From Patiria miniata (taxonomy: Eukaryota; Echinodermata; Asteroidea; Valvatida; Asterinidae): a stretch of DNA of 64,000 nt. The position numbers were made by a program, and so were the translations under genes. The stretch lies in NCBI RefSeq assembly GCF_015706575.1, contig NW_024037069.1:30277315-30341314 (forward strand). The letters run 5' to 3'. Under the pieces are notes generated by a model, which saw nothing but the letters and a program-made list of their open reading frames with translations, did no database searches and was not told the origin of the DNA. Shown here in pieces: positions 23,800 through 38,700 of the stretch; position 1 is the stretch's first letter, and every line of letters begins with the position of its first letter.

Positions 23800-26700
23800 C
23801 TACGACGAGTTATCCATATAAGGCTTGTTCGGTCTCCATCTCTGGCTGCTGACGTCAACAAATTCAACAACGTCGCCTGTGCGTGATGAGATGTCCTTTT
23901 TGTATTTCTCAAAGAGCCACCGGGAAACCTTGACGGTGTCGCCTGGAGGTGAAAGGTCACAGAAGGAAAATTGCATTGTGGGAGTTGTTCGTTTGAAAGA
24001 TTCAATTTGAAGCCCAGTCCTGTCGTGTCATATTTATGTTGGATAAACCATCAGAGCGTGCAAGTCTCGCCAGTCCTCGTTCACTTTTTTATGTGAACGT
24101 CTTGGTGCCAAACACTGACTAGTCTAGTCACAGACTCCCGCGTTTGAATTAACCCAATTGTTATCTGCGCGACCGATTGAACGGAAGTTGAGGTCAACAA
24201 TTTAAGTTTTATCGTAGTCATCAATTCGCAATATTTCCAATATGTTGTAAATTGTAATGCTTTCTTTTCTTTCGCATTACCCATTTATTGCCCTTGATTA
24301 GATGGGCCCAGTCAGGGCACAAAATAAATGCAAAAACTGATGTTACGCACGTTGTAGATCCAAAACATCGGTGCCTGGATGTGCTGTATTCTAGAAAATC
24401 TCGCAGGTTTTTGAGAGGTCAACTTGCATGCTCTATTGGTTCAACATCGGTTTTCCAAACAGAAACAGACTGACAATATTCAAACAGCCCATCCATCAAT
24501 GGGGCCTCTTAGAAGTCATTTCATTAAATATGCATGGTGCTTGTGTTCTTGGGCAAGACACTTTACTACAGTTGCCTCTCACCACCCAGGAGTATGAATG
24601 GGTACCTGTGAAGGTAGAGACCAAATTGAGCTGATCTCCAGCTGCTGCAGAAAAAAATGGTCTCATGGACTGATGAACAGGGGTAATAATTGTGAAGTGC
24701 TTTGAAGCTCTTGGTATAAAGCGCTTTATCTTCAAGTAAACTTGAATCCTCAATCCTGATTGGTCGATCCATGGCAACAAGCCGTGCTACATATAACCAT
24801 GTAGCACGGCCACGGTCCATACCGCACTCCGCGTATTGCGCTATTCCAAGATGCGCACGCCATTACACGCACGTGTAATAGGATAACCGCTGAAAATCTT
24901 TTTAGTGCGTCAAGTTTGCTTGAAGATAAATTCGTTATCACGCTCGCGCTCGTGGAACACGGAAAATGTAGTGCGTCTTTATCCCACATACCACTCGGCC
25001 TTCGGCTTCGTGGTATGTGGGACACAGACGCACTACATTATTCCGTGTTCCACTCGCACTCAAGGAAAACTAATAATATAAGCCAAACATTATTATTATT
25101 ATAATGACATGTGCGGTTGGAACATACAGGTTGGCACTGGAGAGGCACATGTGTTGTTGAGAGCTTGCGCAGTCTGTGGGCGGAGCCTAAGCAATCAGTC
25201 AATTGTCCCTTCATCACTTCACAAAGCCAACCATCAGTGTTGTTTTTGTACTTACCAACTGGTTCCGTTGTGAAGTCAGATGTGTCAAATGTCCAGGGCA
25301 TCTCTATCGTATTCAAGCAGAGTTCGTTGAATCTGGTCTGGTTCCAGACCCGATGTTCATCCATGTAAATATCCAGTTCAAATGCAAACAGGCTCCATCT
25401 TCGATGGTAATATCTGTTGGAAATCCAACAAATGTGGAGATAAGTATCTGGAATCTGTGAATGGCTTTAGAATTGTAATTTTGTGGCTGTTGTCAAATTT
25501 CGGGTTGGTGAAATAATGATCAATGCTGCTTGTGTCCTCGGGCAAGATACTTTATCACGTTTTTGAAATAATTTCCATTTCTCTCCAGCCTCGACTCCAG
25601 GAGCGCATGCTCGTTCATTACACTAACCCCTGTCTGTGATGATGACGTAAATGACGCTGAATGGCTATTCACAGCGTACTGCGCGGGCATTTCGAAGATT
25701 GCACGCCGGGCGCGCCCATAATGCGCTCGCGCTCGCGTGCTTAGCTTTGCACGTAACGTCACGTACGAAAAAAAAAATTACGATTCAAAAGTCGCGAAGC
25801 CTGTACGATATGGATTATGTCAGCCGCGTTTTTCGCTAAAAAAAACCCTGTATCTGTGGTTGTAAAGGCACGAAAGGGGTACGTACATTTAATACAAATC
25901 TTTGCTAATTAACACAACGTCGAAACGTTGTGTTTGAAAGGATTGATTCTTCAAAATCACAACTTTTAACATTTTAAAGATGGCGTCGGCACGTAAAACG
26001 GATAAACTGCAGCCCTAATTATAATGTACCGTATTTTGGTACATTTAAATTACACAATTCCAGGGGTTACGATTGCGCAAGGCATGATGGGAAACAACAC
26101 GGCGCTGCAAGATCGTACCCACGGGGCACGAGGTTGATTTCTCTCCAACAATGTGCTTTGTGACTCAGTCTGCAATCTTGAAAAAGATACGACTGGAATT
26201 TCGAAAAGATATGAAAACTATTAAATGTATAGTTCCTGAAATATTTTTTATGACTTACGATTTCATGAGGCCGGCCCATTGCTTGTTGGCGTAATCATTG
26301 ATTTCTGCGTGTGGTCCCCAGATAGTGATCTGGTTCCGTGCATTATAGTCCAACCATTTCTGCTCCTGTGAAGTATAAAAATCACTGCCTCAAAATTGGA
26401 GAGAAAACTAAAATGTTCGTTTGCTTGCTTTGCCTCGGTCCATACAGCTGATTCTACCACTGAACGGTTGTTAACCCAAAACAGTGTTGAATTTCTACTC
26501 ATAGTTTTACTCAAGTACTTTTCCCTTTAAACACATATCCTTTTATAATCTGTTACAGCTCTGGTTTGCATGAATGGGTTTCCATGACATTTTCACTGAT
26601 TTATACACAAGAGAATAATTAATATGCTCCATCAAAATGAAATACTCATGTTAGGTACTTTTTGAGAAATTTAACGATATCGGCTTGCACCATATTTTTG

Positions 26701-29700
26701 GTCACCCTGTATTGATAATTTACATCACCCCGACGCAAATTCTATCTCATAAATAAATAAAAACAAAATGATTGAATTGCACAACCAAGCTGGCACTCAA
26801 TTGTAAGCTATGGCATAGAAGATTACAAAAAAAATTTAAGTTAAAAATTATCTTGACGAGGAAAAATCCAAACCTTGACTGAAGTGCCCAGGGCCTTGGC
26901 GGACTCTAGCCAGTTGCCTAGCAACCAATGTGAGTCGGTTGCTAGGAGCGTATCCATGTCCAGCAATACATCCAGAATCTTGGCCAGACAAGACCTGGTA
27001 AATCAGAAGTAGAATTAAAAATGCAAACCGATGAAGCAATCATTATCCAAAGGTTTTTATCCGTGTCTTTTGGCAAATTAAATCACAGAAATATTTGCTG
27101 CGCTTACCGTGCTGCTGTTTTGTTGTTTTTGTTGAATACAGTCTGGAATTCTGCATAGTATGATGCAGAGATATCTTGTAAGACTTGTCGACCGATGTCC
27201 ACGAGATCATACCTGAAATGCATGACGTATTTAACAAAAGTAATTGAATAATGAAAGGTTTGCGGAAACACCATGTGCGAATAATTTCTCAACTAAGAGA
27301 ATGGTTCTGAAAAGAACCAGAGGTATAAACTCGACGTTCCGGTCAGTATGCTCTGACCGTCTTCAGGAGAGTGGATACTGACGGTCAGAGCATACTGACC
27401 GGAACGTCGAGTTTATACCTCTGGTTCTTTTCAGAACCATTCTCTTAGTTGAGAAATTGTTCGCACATGGTGTTTCCGCAAACCTTTCATTATTTAGTAT
27501 CTCCACCATGCAAAGCCTCAAATCTTACTTAAAAGTAATTGAAATATATTTTTTTATAATGGTAAATATGGTTCTTTCCTCACTTTTCAACTAACCCTGG
27601 TTCAACACCCCAACTGGTACGTCATTTGCATGTATTTGATCAGTTCTTACTTCATTGTATGGCTGTTTTTCTTAAATATTAAGGGCTTTTGTCTTGAAAA
27701 CATGCTTTTGTCCAACCTGACAGTTGGACTACATCAAGACAGTGCTACGGCAGCAATTCTTGAAAGCAATACTACATATAAAATGGAATAACCATCATTG
27801 CGTACAACCTATTTGAGAAGGATCCCAGACTTGACCGCTTGTATTCATTACCTGTAGAGCGGACTGGTGCCCAGCTCAGCTGATGCGTTGATCATGAGTG
27901 GCCAGGCCTTAGCAACCTCCCTCCAATCATACCACATCTGAGACAAAAACAAACAAACAAACAAACACATACCAGTCGTATACATCTTGCCATGTCTTGG
28001 GAGTGTTCACCCCGTCAGTGTGACCACTCTCCAAATTTGAAAATCTCAAGATGACCGCGGTTAAATTCCCAAGATTTCCCTAGACGTATCTTAATAGCAG
28101 CACAGACCCAAATTTTATGATGCAGTCGTTAGCACAATGCAAGTGTACACTTTTTATAAGTGCATTGTGCACATAGGGTTTAAGTACAGCAAAACAACAT
28201 TTTGTGCATGTGAAAACTCCCCACTCATCGGCACAAAATCCCAAGACTTTGAAACCTTTCCCTAGGCCTGAACCAAAATTCCAAAGATCTTAGGAAAAAA
28301 TTTCCCAAAAGAGTGGGCAAACTGCACCTCTTGCATATTGTGGCAGATTTACAATGTTTATGCAATAATCACAGACACTTTCTTTCTAGCAAGCATTAAA
28401 TGAAGTATTCTTGGAAGGTCTAGCACCAAAAGGGTGTATCAGTGTACAATTCTGTTGTGATTAAATGCACTAATACTGAACTTACATCTGGCTGACTTTT
28501 TAGCGACGGTCGCGAGACGATTGCATTGCGATTATGTTCCTTGGTATTCTCCATTGAGTTGTAGATTGTGTCCTTCAGAATCCTCCAAGCATTGTGGGAT
28601 TGCTGGCTGAACTTCCCGTAGCGTCTCACAGCGTAAGAATCAATCCTGATGAAAATTAACAAATTAATCTTGTATAAATGTACCATGAATGCAACTGTAA
28701 TATGGACTATGCCTCATTTGTTAACAAACTTGTTGCTGTGGTCATGTGGTGCCGACTTAAACAGGGTAGAGATTGGGGGGAAAATGAAAAAATCAACAAG
28801 ATAATTGGCAAAGAGTTTAAGGGTCGCCAAAAGCCCAGAGCAACGTAGGGTCTACGGTATATAGTTGTACTTGCCTAAAGGCACCCCTTAAAATATCCAT
28901 TTCTTTTGTTCTACATGTATTTGTATAGGTAAAAACCCTTTATGGTAAAACCTCAGGAATTCCAGATTTCAAAAAGAATTCTTTAAAAATCCTGAATTCA
29001 GGGAAAGTCTTGACGAATAAATCCTGACATCAGGAAAAATGCTGACCAAAAAAATCCTGAAATCGGGACAAATCTTGGGAAAAAGAATCACAAAAACACG
29101 TAAGAAAAATTCTGACAAATCTCACCCCTGCAAGCTTATAGTCAAGCCTAAATTCTCAGAACTGTGTTTATCAATTGAATATCGGTGGTTCTGAGAGTAA
29201 GAAAAGAATGAAATATCCAGACGCCACTTCAGCGGTTGTGTACAAAGTCTAGGGAGAGTCAAGAGAATGTTCTAAGTGTTTCCTAACAAAATTGGAAACA
29301 GTCCCAGAATCATGTCTTTTCAACATTTTTGCAATGACTGACCTTTATTGAGATGATATATGAACAAAAAAGAGACATCTGGATGCAACATTCTTTCGAA
29401 GAGTAATGATGTTCACAAAGATAGATGCAGAGCATAGGATCGATTCACACACAGCTAGATCAAAAGCCATTCGTTGTGAGTTTTGTTTGATGAAGCAGAA
29501 ATTTCCATTCTGTCCATTACAAGTCATCTTACCACGCTGTCACATTAGCAGGCTGGGTTCGCCAGGCGAGATCATTCATGAAGGCGTACATCACGTCGTT
29601 CTGATCGATGCCTTCTGGAGTCAGACCGGTGCCCACCATGGTGGAACCAGGGAATATCCTGCCAACAAATACTGCCTAGAAAATAAACGACCAATACAAA

Positions 29701-32700
29701 AATCAACATTCATTCAAAATTCGGGAAATTGATGTGTGAGCAAAATGTCAAAAAAAAGACCAATGAAGCATTTGGTCCTAATTCTACTCAAAAAAATTTT
29801 GAAAAAAATTTCACGGCTGATGGGTTAAGATGTCAAGATTGCCTCGACTCGTCTCTGGACGACGTCTAAACACGCTAATGCCTCGTGCCTTTTGTACACA
29901 CACACAAAGTCCGTGAAGTCCGTGGAGGCCGACCGTGTGTGCTGATCTGGAATTGGCCATTGCAAACAGCCTATTGTTGTACAATTTACGCTCCAGTGCA
30001 CACCCCGGACTATTGAAACATATGAGGTTTCGACAAGAAATATCGTACAAATACTGTTGAAATGACTCTTGCGAATCAGTGTTTGTGGCGTTTGGCTATA
30101 TATCAGAAGTTGGCTGGAAAATATTACCTGTTGCGAAAATCAAAATTTGGGGCAAAAATATTCCCGGCGTGAGGTGGTTCAGCGAAAAAGGTCAGGTGGA
30201 TAGTGACAAAAGACTGGACACTATCGGACAATAGGTGGCACTATTCTTGGTGGCAAATATGCTGACAAACACATTATTTGTTCCTAACCTTATTGATATA
30301 ATCTAGCCGGCCGTACAATCCATGGTTCCCTCCGAAGTTGTGCAGCATACACCAGATGAACGGTTGGCCGTAGTAGGAGTCGGTCCGATCGTAGACAGGG
30401 AGGATATCCGATGCTAGATCCAAAACAATCAGGCGACCCTTAAATGGACAAACAAAAATTCATAGTATTCAATCAATAATACTTACTGTAATAAAGGAAT
30501 GTGTTCTTCATTAGAAAGCAGGAAGTCGTGGGTTTGAGTCCCACCAAAACAAATTGTCATGCTCTCGCACAGCACTAAGAAATATATTGCTGCTAAAATT
30601 TGATGTCTATGAAGGGCAAAACCAAATATTAAACATTTTCTACGCCGTAAACCCACCAAATGTTCAAATTTGAGGGGAAAAAATTTCTTTGGGAAAAAAA
30701 GAGTTTCTTTGCATGTTTTAGAAATGATCGCTTAAAAGTAGAATAGACCATTTGTCATTTGTGTATTTTTATTCGTTTGAAGCAACAAAAGTGCTCAAAA
30801 TCTACAAACGGGTGCTTAACAACTAACCTGATGAAGTTGTAGCTCTGTGAATGCTAAATATATTGAGAAAACACAATATTCTGGTTTTCGATTTCAATTG
30901 AAAAGTTTCTGAGTCAAATTTTGAATTACGCCCTCTTGTGGCACAATCCTAAAATCAGCATTCGGGACATGATTCTCATTCAGCCGATTGTAGTTACGTG
31001 ATGTCACACACTGAACCGACAAGTAAGAGTAACCATGCACGCGTCTACGTCACGTCAACGCTTGTACCCATTCACGGATTCGCACAACTACAAACGGAAA
31101 TTTCCAAAACTGTGTCACTTGGCACATCTTTGGACATAACCTTCTGTTATTGTTTTCTTCAAAGTGACAGCATGCCAGAAGGAATAATTTCACAGGGAGT
31201 TTAGTGCCATTACTATCTTCAAACCAAGAAAGCTTATCAATGATAATTTTGCCAGTTACTTTTTGGATAGCTGCAAATTCTACCATTCTACCTTTAAACA
31301 TCATTATTTTTCGAAGTAGACAAACCCCTACTTCATTTGAACAATTTCAAAAGTTTTCCTGGATTTCTTTTTCACCTACCAAAGGCACTGCCGTTAGGTG
31401 TGCTTTTATCTGTTCTTTGTACCAGAAACCGTTGACGGTAAACAGCCAGCCCTGCATCAGCCAGATGCCTTTAGGATCCGCAGAGATGATGGTGTCGTAA
31501 ACGCCCCGGCTCGCATTGGCAAGATAACCAAGATCACTGAATGGAAAGATGAACAAGTATTAATGAAACAAAGTATGAATGACTGATTGATCCTGAGCAT
31601 AGTATCCAAGGTCACTAAATGGACAAAATACCGGGTAACAGGAATAAAGTGCGAGTGGATTATTCTTTCATGAGAAACCCTTCCCTGCATTTTTTTTTAG
31701 GCCAAGACGACCTAGTGATTGCTTAGTAATTTCACCCTCTTAGTGGGAAGTCAATGTTCAGAGCAATATGTAAAAACCCGTTAAAACCCTGCAGGTCAGT
31801 GTCAGGTGAAGAGATATGAAAAGTCACAGAGCATTTCACTGTATATTTATATATATGTGTGACAATAAATTAAATGAAATGAAATTAAAGTAACAATGTC
31901 ACACAGAGAGTCACTGCACAAAAAAAGCAATGTGGAATGTAGTGCAGCTTGACCGAATCTGCCTGCTTGCCCTGAGCTTAACCACTCAAAAGAATTGTGC
32001 AGGGATTTGAAGTGGTATCCATACTCCACAGAAGATTACCTCAAAGGAATTTGAAGTGTGGGCGCTAACTCTATGGTAAAAAGTATTTTGCTAAACTTCA
32101 AGAGTTGTAAAGTGCAGAAGACTAGGAGAGTTAAGCGAAGTGATTTTTTTTTTTACAGCACCCCCCCCCCTTCCCAGTCTTGAACAAAGACAGTTACTGT
32201 TTGAGAAACTACAAACACCGGGCTAGATAATTCAGTTGGAAGACCAATGATATGGACACAGTTAATTTATAACAAAAAAAGTTGTTTATCAATAGTTAAC
32301 TTTAGTTTCTGACATAAGAACCTTTACTATTTACTTTGAAACAGGATTCATTTCGTTGAACAAATCAGCATTGTAGACATGATCAGTGCCATTAAACTCT
32401 GCTATCATCTGAAAAGAAAGGAAAATTGGCAAAGTTTTTTTATCTATAACTAGCACAAAAACTTTCAAACATATGTTAAATGGTGGCAAGACATACTACT
32501 AGCCTATAAACAATGGTGTCAAATTTCACAACAATGCTGTATGGGCTCCATGCGCCGACCAAAGAGGGCCCCCTTTTACCTAGCAGCGACATCCCATGGG
32601 TGGGACATTTCGCTGGTTGACGGGCACCGTTCCTTGTGTGTGACGCACGTACATGTACACCAGGGGATTTGTACTATGCACACGCAGTGGCCACGCTTCG

Positions 32701-35700
32701 CGACAATGAATTGCAGTCAGGCAAGATGGCGTCGGTCGGTCACCCCCAACTGTGCTTGCTTTGCCGGTGAGGGGGTACTTGTGAACGGAGCGGATACTTA
32801 GTTTGTCGGTAGTACAAAAGCCTGTATCGATTTCTTAAGGTGCAACCCGATTTCAACAACAGCAACATATATAAATTACAGACTTTCGAAAGAATATTTC
32901 AGGTAGTTTCTTACCGTTTCAATGAAAGCTTTGCCAATCGTCTTGAAAAGAGGGTCGGACGGAACCAGGTACTTAGTGCTTCACATCAAAAATGAAAAAG
33001 TGAAGAAAACAAAATCTTACAATCCATATGAATTTAATGTGCCTTTCGCCATTGAAAACTTTGACAGAAATGGATCCGTTTAAAAAATGAATTTGAGAAA
33101 ACAAAGAGCGAAATCTTACTATAAAATTGTTTTTACTATAAAATTGTTGTTTTTAACTTACCAACAGTACTGCGGATCTTTGTAAAACTTGCTCCAGATG
33201 GTTCCGTTAATAATGTTGGCTTTGGGAAACAACCTAGAAAAAAATTGATAACGCTACGTAAATTATACATAGAAATTACAGTCTGTGCCTCTACAACACG
33301 TTGGTGCTCCCTGTACTTCTCTACAACATGGGTACCTGGGGCCTCGCTCAAAAACAGAACGACCAACTGGACTCATTCCTCCGAAGCCAATTACGACAGA
33401 TCATTGGCATGCGGTGGCCACATCGCATATCCAACAAGGCACTCTATCCGCTCCGTTTACAAGTACCCCCTCACCGGCAAAGGAAGAACACTTGGGTGTG
33501 ACCGACCGACGCCATCTTGCCTGACTGCAATTCATTTGCCGCGAAGCGCGGCCACTGCGTGTACTTAGTACAAATCCCCTGGTGTACGTGCGTCACACAC
33601 AAGGAACGGTGCGCGTCAACCAGCGAAATGTCCCGCCCATGGGACGTCGTCGCTAGGTAAAAGGGCACCGTCTTTGTCGGCGCACGGAGCCCATAGTCAC
33701 TGCAAGTGTGGTCCACTCAGCATCAGGACCCTTGAAGCACGCTGGCAACTCTTCGGACATGTCCTGTGGCTACCGAGAGATGCACCCACTCAGAAATTCA
33801 TCGATGAGTACTTCGGCACAGAAGCAGGCATGGAAGGCTGGCTAGGACGCCCTTGTACCACACTAGCAATCATTCTTGACAACGACCTGAAGACGGTAAG
33901 CAAGTGCTTACACAACACTGCAAACTGGAAGAAGCTACATACGTACAGCTATTGACAATGGGAGAGTGGATCGCACTGATGAGGAAAATCATTGAGACGA
34001 CAGAAGCAAAACTGACATAATATTTATGAAAGCAACGCACAAACTACTTCACACACAATTACAGAACTGTCGTTTTTAAAGAGATTTTTGTAAAACCGTG
34101 CTGCAACCCTCCTGCTGTAGCTAACACCATTCAGAAAAACAAACTGATTCTCAATCACAAAGATTTTAACAAAAAAAATGCAACCTACCTCACTGTGGCA
34201 TTAGGGACGTGGCCAGCAAATGCAGGCAGTACGGGCGTCATGCCCAGATCTCGCATTCTCTTCAGGATTTGATGCTGTAACTGCAGCTGATTGGCGTGCC
34301 AAGATTGCGTCAGGGGTCCACCCCAGCCGTGAATATTGCCCATGCGAGCCCTGTAAGTAAACACACAAAACAAGAACAAGTCAATTTATCAAGAATATAT
34401 CAATTTGTTTTCAATTGGCATGCCAAGATGGCGTCAGAGGTCCGCCCCAGCCTTGAATATTGCCCATGCGAGCCCTGTAAGTAAACACACAAAACAAGAA
34501 CAAGTCAATTTATCAAGAATATATCAATTTGTTTTCAATTGGCATGCCAAGATGGCGTCAGAGGTCCGCCCCAGCCTTGAATATTGCCCATGCGAGCCCT
34601 GTAAGTAAACACACACAACAAGAACAAAAGTCAATTTATCAAGAATATATCAATTTGTTTTCAATTGGAATTCATAGTGTTGTTTGGCTATTCCTGATGA
34701 AATCTCGCATGCCCGAAATTAAACATTTGCAACGGAACGGAGCTTTAACAGCGACTACTTGTGATGAGAGCTCATAGTGTGGGAAACACCTTGTTTTAGA
34801 ATTTTCAACCTCTGGATTGCCACCCCGGTGCTCTACCAACTGAGCTATGGCGATTCCTCATTTTGTCCACGTCTGTGTTCAAGATGCGCTAGTCAGAAGC
34901 CATATCTAAACATGCACTAACCATTACAGTGTTCCAATAATGTGCCTATCAATTGTCCCCCCCCCCCCCTCCGATCAATCTTGTGACCCTGTTTGCGATG
35001 AAATTGGGGTAAAAACTGTTGTGTTTTTTTTCTTTTGAATTACCCATTTACTGTCCTTGGTTGGAAGGGCCCAGTCTGGATACAAAATAAATGCAAAACA
35101 AATGGAAAGAATGTTGCAACCTGACGCTGCTTTTTTTTTCATATATCATCTCAATGAAGGTCAGTCATTGCAAAAAATGATGATAAGACATGAATCTGGG
35201 ACTGAGAAACATTTCCAATTTTGTACTTAAAGGGAAAATACAACATTTGCAAACATCAAAAAATAAAACTACCAAATCATTTTGAAATACCTTGCTGGAC
35301 TGTTAGTGAATGACAGTGTAAAGCATCCTGTAAAATCATGGCACCTGGTATACTATCCTTTTCAAGAAAAGTGGTATTTTTGTATCAATTTCCAATGCTG
35401 ATCGGCCGACCAGCGTTGGAAAAATCTGGCTTTTTTTCAAATACTGGCCCCAATTAACCATCGCACTTGTTTGCAATCGATTACACACCTATGAACGGGT
35501 ACAAGACTGGTTCCCTGACCTTACAATTCCCCAATGTATGTAAACTGCTCTGTTTCTTCTTAAATGGAGTCAGGGAACCAGACTACAGGAAAATTATTGT
35601 TTTTCTTGGTTTTTATAGCATTTTTGAACCCAAAACCTCAAAAAAGTCAGTGTAACTATATTTGCTACATATTTCCAACCCCCCAATTCCATCCATTTCT

Positions 35701-38700
35701 GAAAATTACAGCAAAAGCAAATGATGTATATTCCCTTTAAATACTTAAAAAATTGTCTTGACTCTCCATAGACTTTGTCCACAATCGCTGAAGTAGCGTC
35801 AGGTTGCAACATTCTTTCCCAAAAAATAGGACGTTAAACATGTTGTAGAGTTTACCCATGTGCTGTATTCTTGTAAAATCTTGCAGCTTTTTGAGGTCAA
35901 CTTGCACGCTCTGGACCAACAATATCTAGTTGTAGATTGTGTCCCCAGAAACCAACCTACCATGCTAGGAAAGCAGGCCCTCCAAAGTGCGTATCCAGAT
36001 CCTTCTGGGTGAAACCCATCTTGAGGTAGACCTTGTGCCAGATAGCTTCCTGGGCGTTGAATGCTAGGGGCAAGTTGATGCCATTCATGGCCATCCAATC
36101 GATCTCTCTCTCCCATCGCGTCCAGTTCCACCAGACGAAGGAGTAGCTGACGGTGCAGACGTTCTGGTAGTAACGGAATCTGACAAAAGGAAAAACCATC
36201 CAGACCACACACGGTTAGAAAACCAAATCAATTATTGTGCTCCTTAAAGCCGGAGTCCATCATTGGCAGCTATCCAAAAAGTAACTGGCGTAATTATTGT
36301 TGAAAAACATACTCGGTTGAAAGATAGTAAGGGAACTAAACTCCCTGTGAAATTATTCTTTCTGGCAAGCTGTCATTTTGAAGAAATCAACGAAAGAAGG
36401 CCTTTCTAACGGTGCGTCTTAAGAAGCACGGTTGGAAATTTCCGTTAGTTTGTTTTTTTATTTGGCGAAGCGCACGCAAGCGTTGACACGACGCACACGC
36501 GCGCGCAGTTGCTATAATTCGTCGGATCAGTGCGCAACATCGCGTAGCTGCAATCGATTCAGTAACAACGTGTCTCGTACGCCGAATTCAGGCCCACTTC
36601 AAAACATGATTCAGCAACTTTTGGTTTGAAATCGAGATCCTAGAATGTTGTTTTTCTCGAAATACATGTATACAGCTGAAGCTGAGCTGAAACTTCATCA
36701 GGTTAGTTGTTCAGCACCCGTCTTTAGATTTTGAGCACTTTTGTTGCTTCAAACGAACAAAATGCACAGATTACAAATGATGGACTTTACCTTTAACAAA
36801 AACATCTCCATTGATGCTGTCCTATAATGGCCCACGTACTTGTTTTCTCGTTCAATTGATTGTTCCCTTTTTGATCGCTATTTTGAATAATCTAACGGCT
36901 GATTTATTTGTTTGCATCGATTGGTTCATGTACTTGATGCTACCAACAGAAACTTCAACGGCCAATCATTCCAATGATAATTATACATGGATTTTTTAAA
37001 AAGATTTTTGGCTTGCAAATCTTTTGACCCACGCTCTTTTACCTTTTAAAAAGGAAAGTTTCGTTATCATTGTGATCGTTTTTTTGTTTATCAAACTGAA
37101 AAATGTAACCAATTAACCCACATTTTGATTAATTCATCAAATACATGTACTAGTTCTAGTACCTGAGGATTGACATGTTTTACACAATCACTATTAATTT
37201 TTTTAATATTTTTTGTTTATAAAAAGAGTGATCCCCATTTGAGTGATCCCCGTTTGCTATTTCCCAGGTTTACAACATTGCTAATGTTGCTAGCATTGTG
37301 ACATTGGGGCGTGACATCTGGCTACATGGCATATACAGGTTTATGGCTTCTGGCTAGCGCCCCTTGAACTGAGACATTGACAAAATGGAGGAACCGCCAA
37401 CATAGGGCTGGATAGCTCAGTTGGTTGAGCACCAGAACGGCAATCTGGATGTTACAGGCTCAAACCCCGTTCCAATCAATTTCCTTGTTCAACCAAAATA
37501 ATATTCCCTATTCAACATACAATAAGCCATTTGCGAGTTAAATTTGAATAAAATCTGGAACGCTGGCTTAATCCAATGCCTTGCACGTTTTAACTTTGCA
37601 TTCTCCCAACCAAAGTGACTGTAATTATATCACGTGATTCGGGGCAAGCCTTATGCTAGCAACCCCCAGCTCCGGCATGGTCTGGTGTCTTTGTGCCATT
37701 CTCACCCATTGTGAACAATGTATTGGTGCTGAGCGTCTCTTACGTAACTATGCAAGAGCTTGCCCCGAATCATGTGATAAGCAACAGTGTCTTTGGTCTG
37801 GAGAATTCAAAGTTAAAATGTGCCAAGCATTCTGAGCAAGTCAGTGTACCGGACGTTTTTCAAATTGAAATTCTTAAGGGTTATTAGTCACTCGCAAATG
37901 GCTTATTCTGGGCCAATTTTGAAATCTCAGCTGTATTTATGGCTTGGCTTTATATTTTTTTTGGGGGGGGGGTTGATATAATTGTCAAAAGTTTCCTGTT
38001 GGTACAAAATAAAGATACTTTCAAACTTGGCCTCACATTAGACACCCTTGTGTTCGGGTGGAAGGGTTGTGGGGGTTGGGGGAGTGAGGGAAGTGGAGGG
38101 GGGGGGGGGGGGGAGGGGGCTGGATGGGGGAGGGGAGTTGTAAGTTATACAAAGGTAATAACCTGTTCACCTGTTTGGACTTGTGATCTTCAGCGCCGGT
38201 TGGACCTTGGGCAAAGTCGACGGGACATTTAACTGGTTCCCTGCCCACGAAATATGACATCCACAGTAATGCTTCAAGTAATGATAGAAGCCCCATGCTG
38301 CCGCTACTCCTGTAGTACCAGTGATGTTGACCTTGTTATTGCTGGACTCAATCTAAGATCAGAGAAGAAACACTCATCGTTGTTTATCATGGAGGGGCAT
38401 GTATAATCCTTAAAGGGCCCATGAAATGTATTTTTTTTTAATGCAATTCTTGAAAATGCATCTTTATGACCCATCTAACATTATTTTCATTTCAAGGGTA
38501 TTTTGGTGCTTTTTTTTACTTTTTATTACTAATGCGAATTCCAATATTCATGAGCAAAAGTGTGATGTCATATCAGGCAGAAACCTCAGTGTTGCAATTG
38601 GTTTGTGCACAAAAAGTTGCCAGAATTTTGGATATTTCGCTGTCGTAAACTTTCTTTTATTTTAGTGATTCGTTGTTGGGTCAGTTCATGGCAGTAAGCC

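Larger units (their letters stand above)
35035..35930. repeat. Old interspersed repeat split by nested insertions
   Basis: The outer pieces 35035-35103 and 35820-35930 together match 24277-24455. The break falls at CAAAACAAAT/CAAAAAATAG, where the intact copy reads GCAAAAACTGATG. Between them sits the MITE 35104-35819. Confidence 0.75.

Noticed and set aside
33674..33955. Host gene on the plus strand
   Set aside because: The peptide matches the 3' part of a LINE reverse transcriptase polyprotein and is broken by another repeat.
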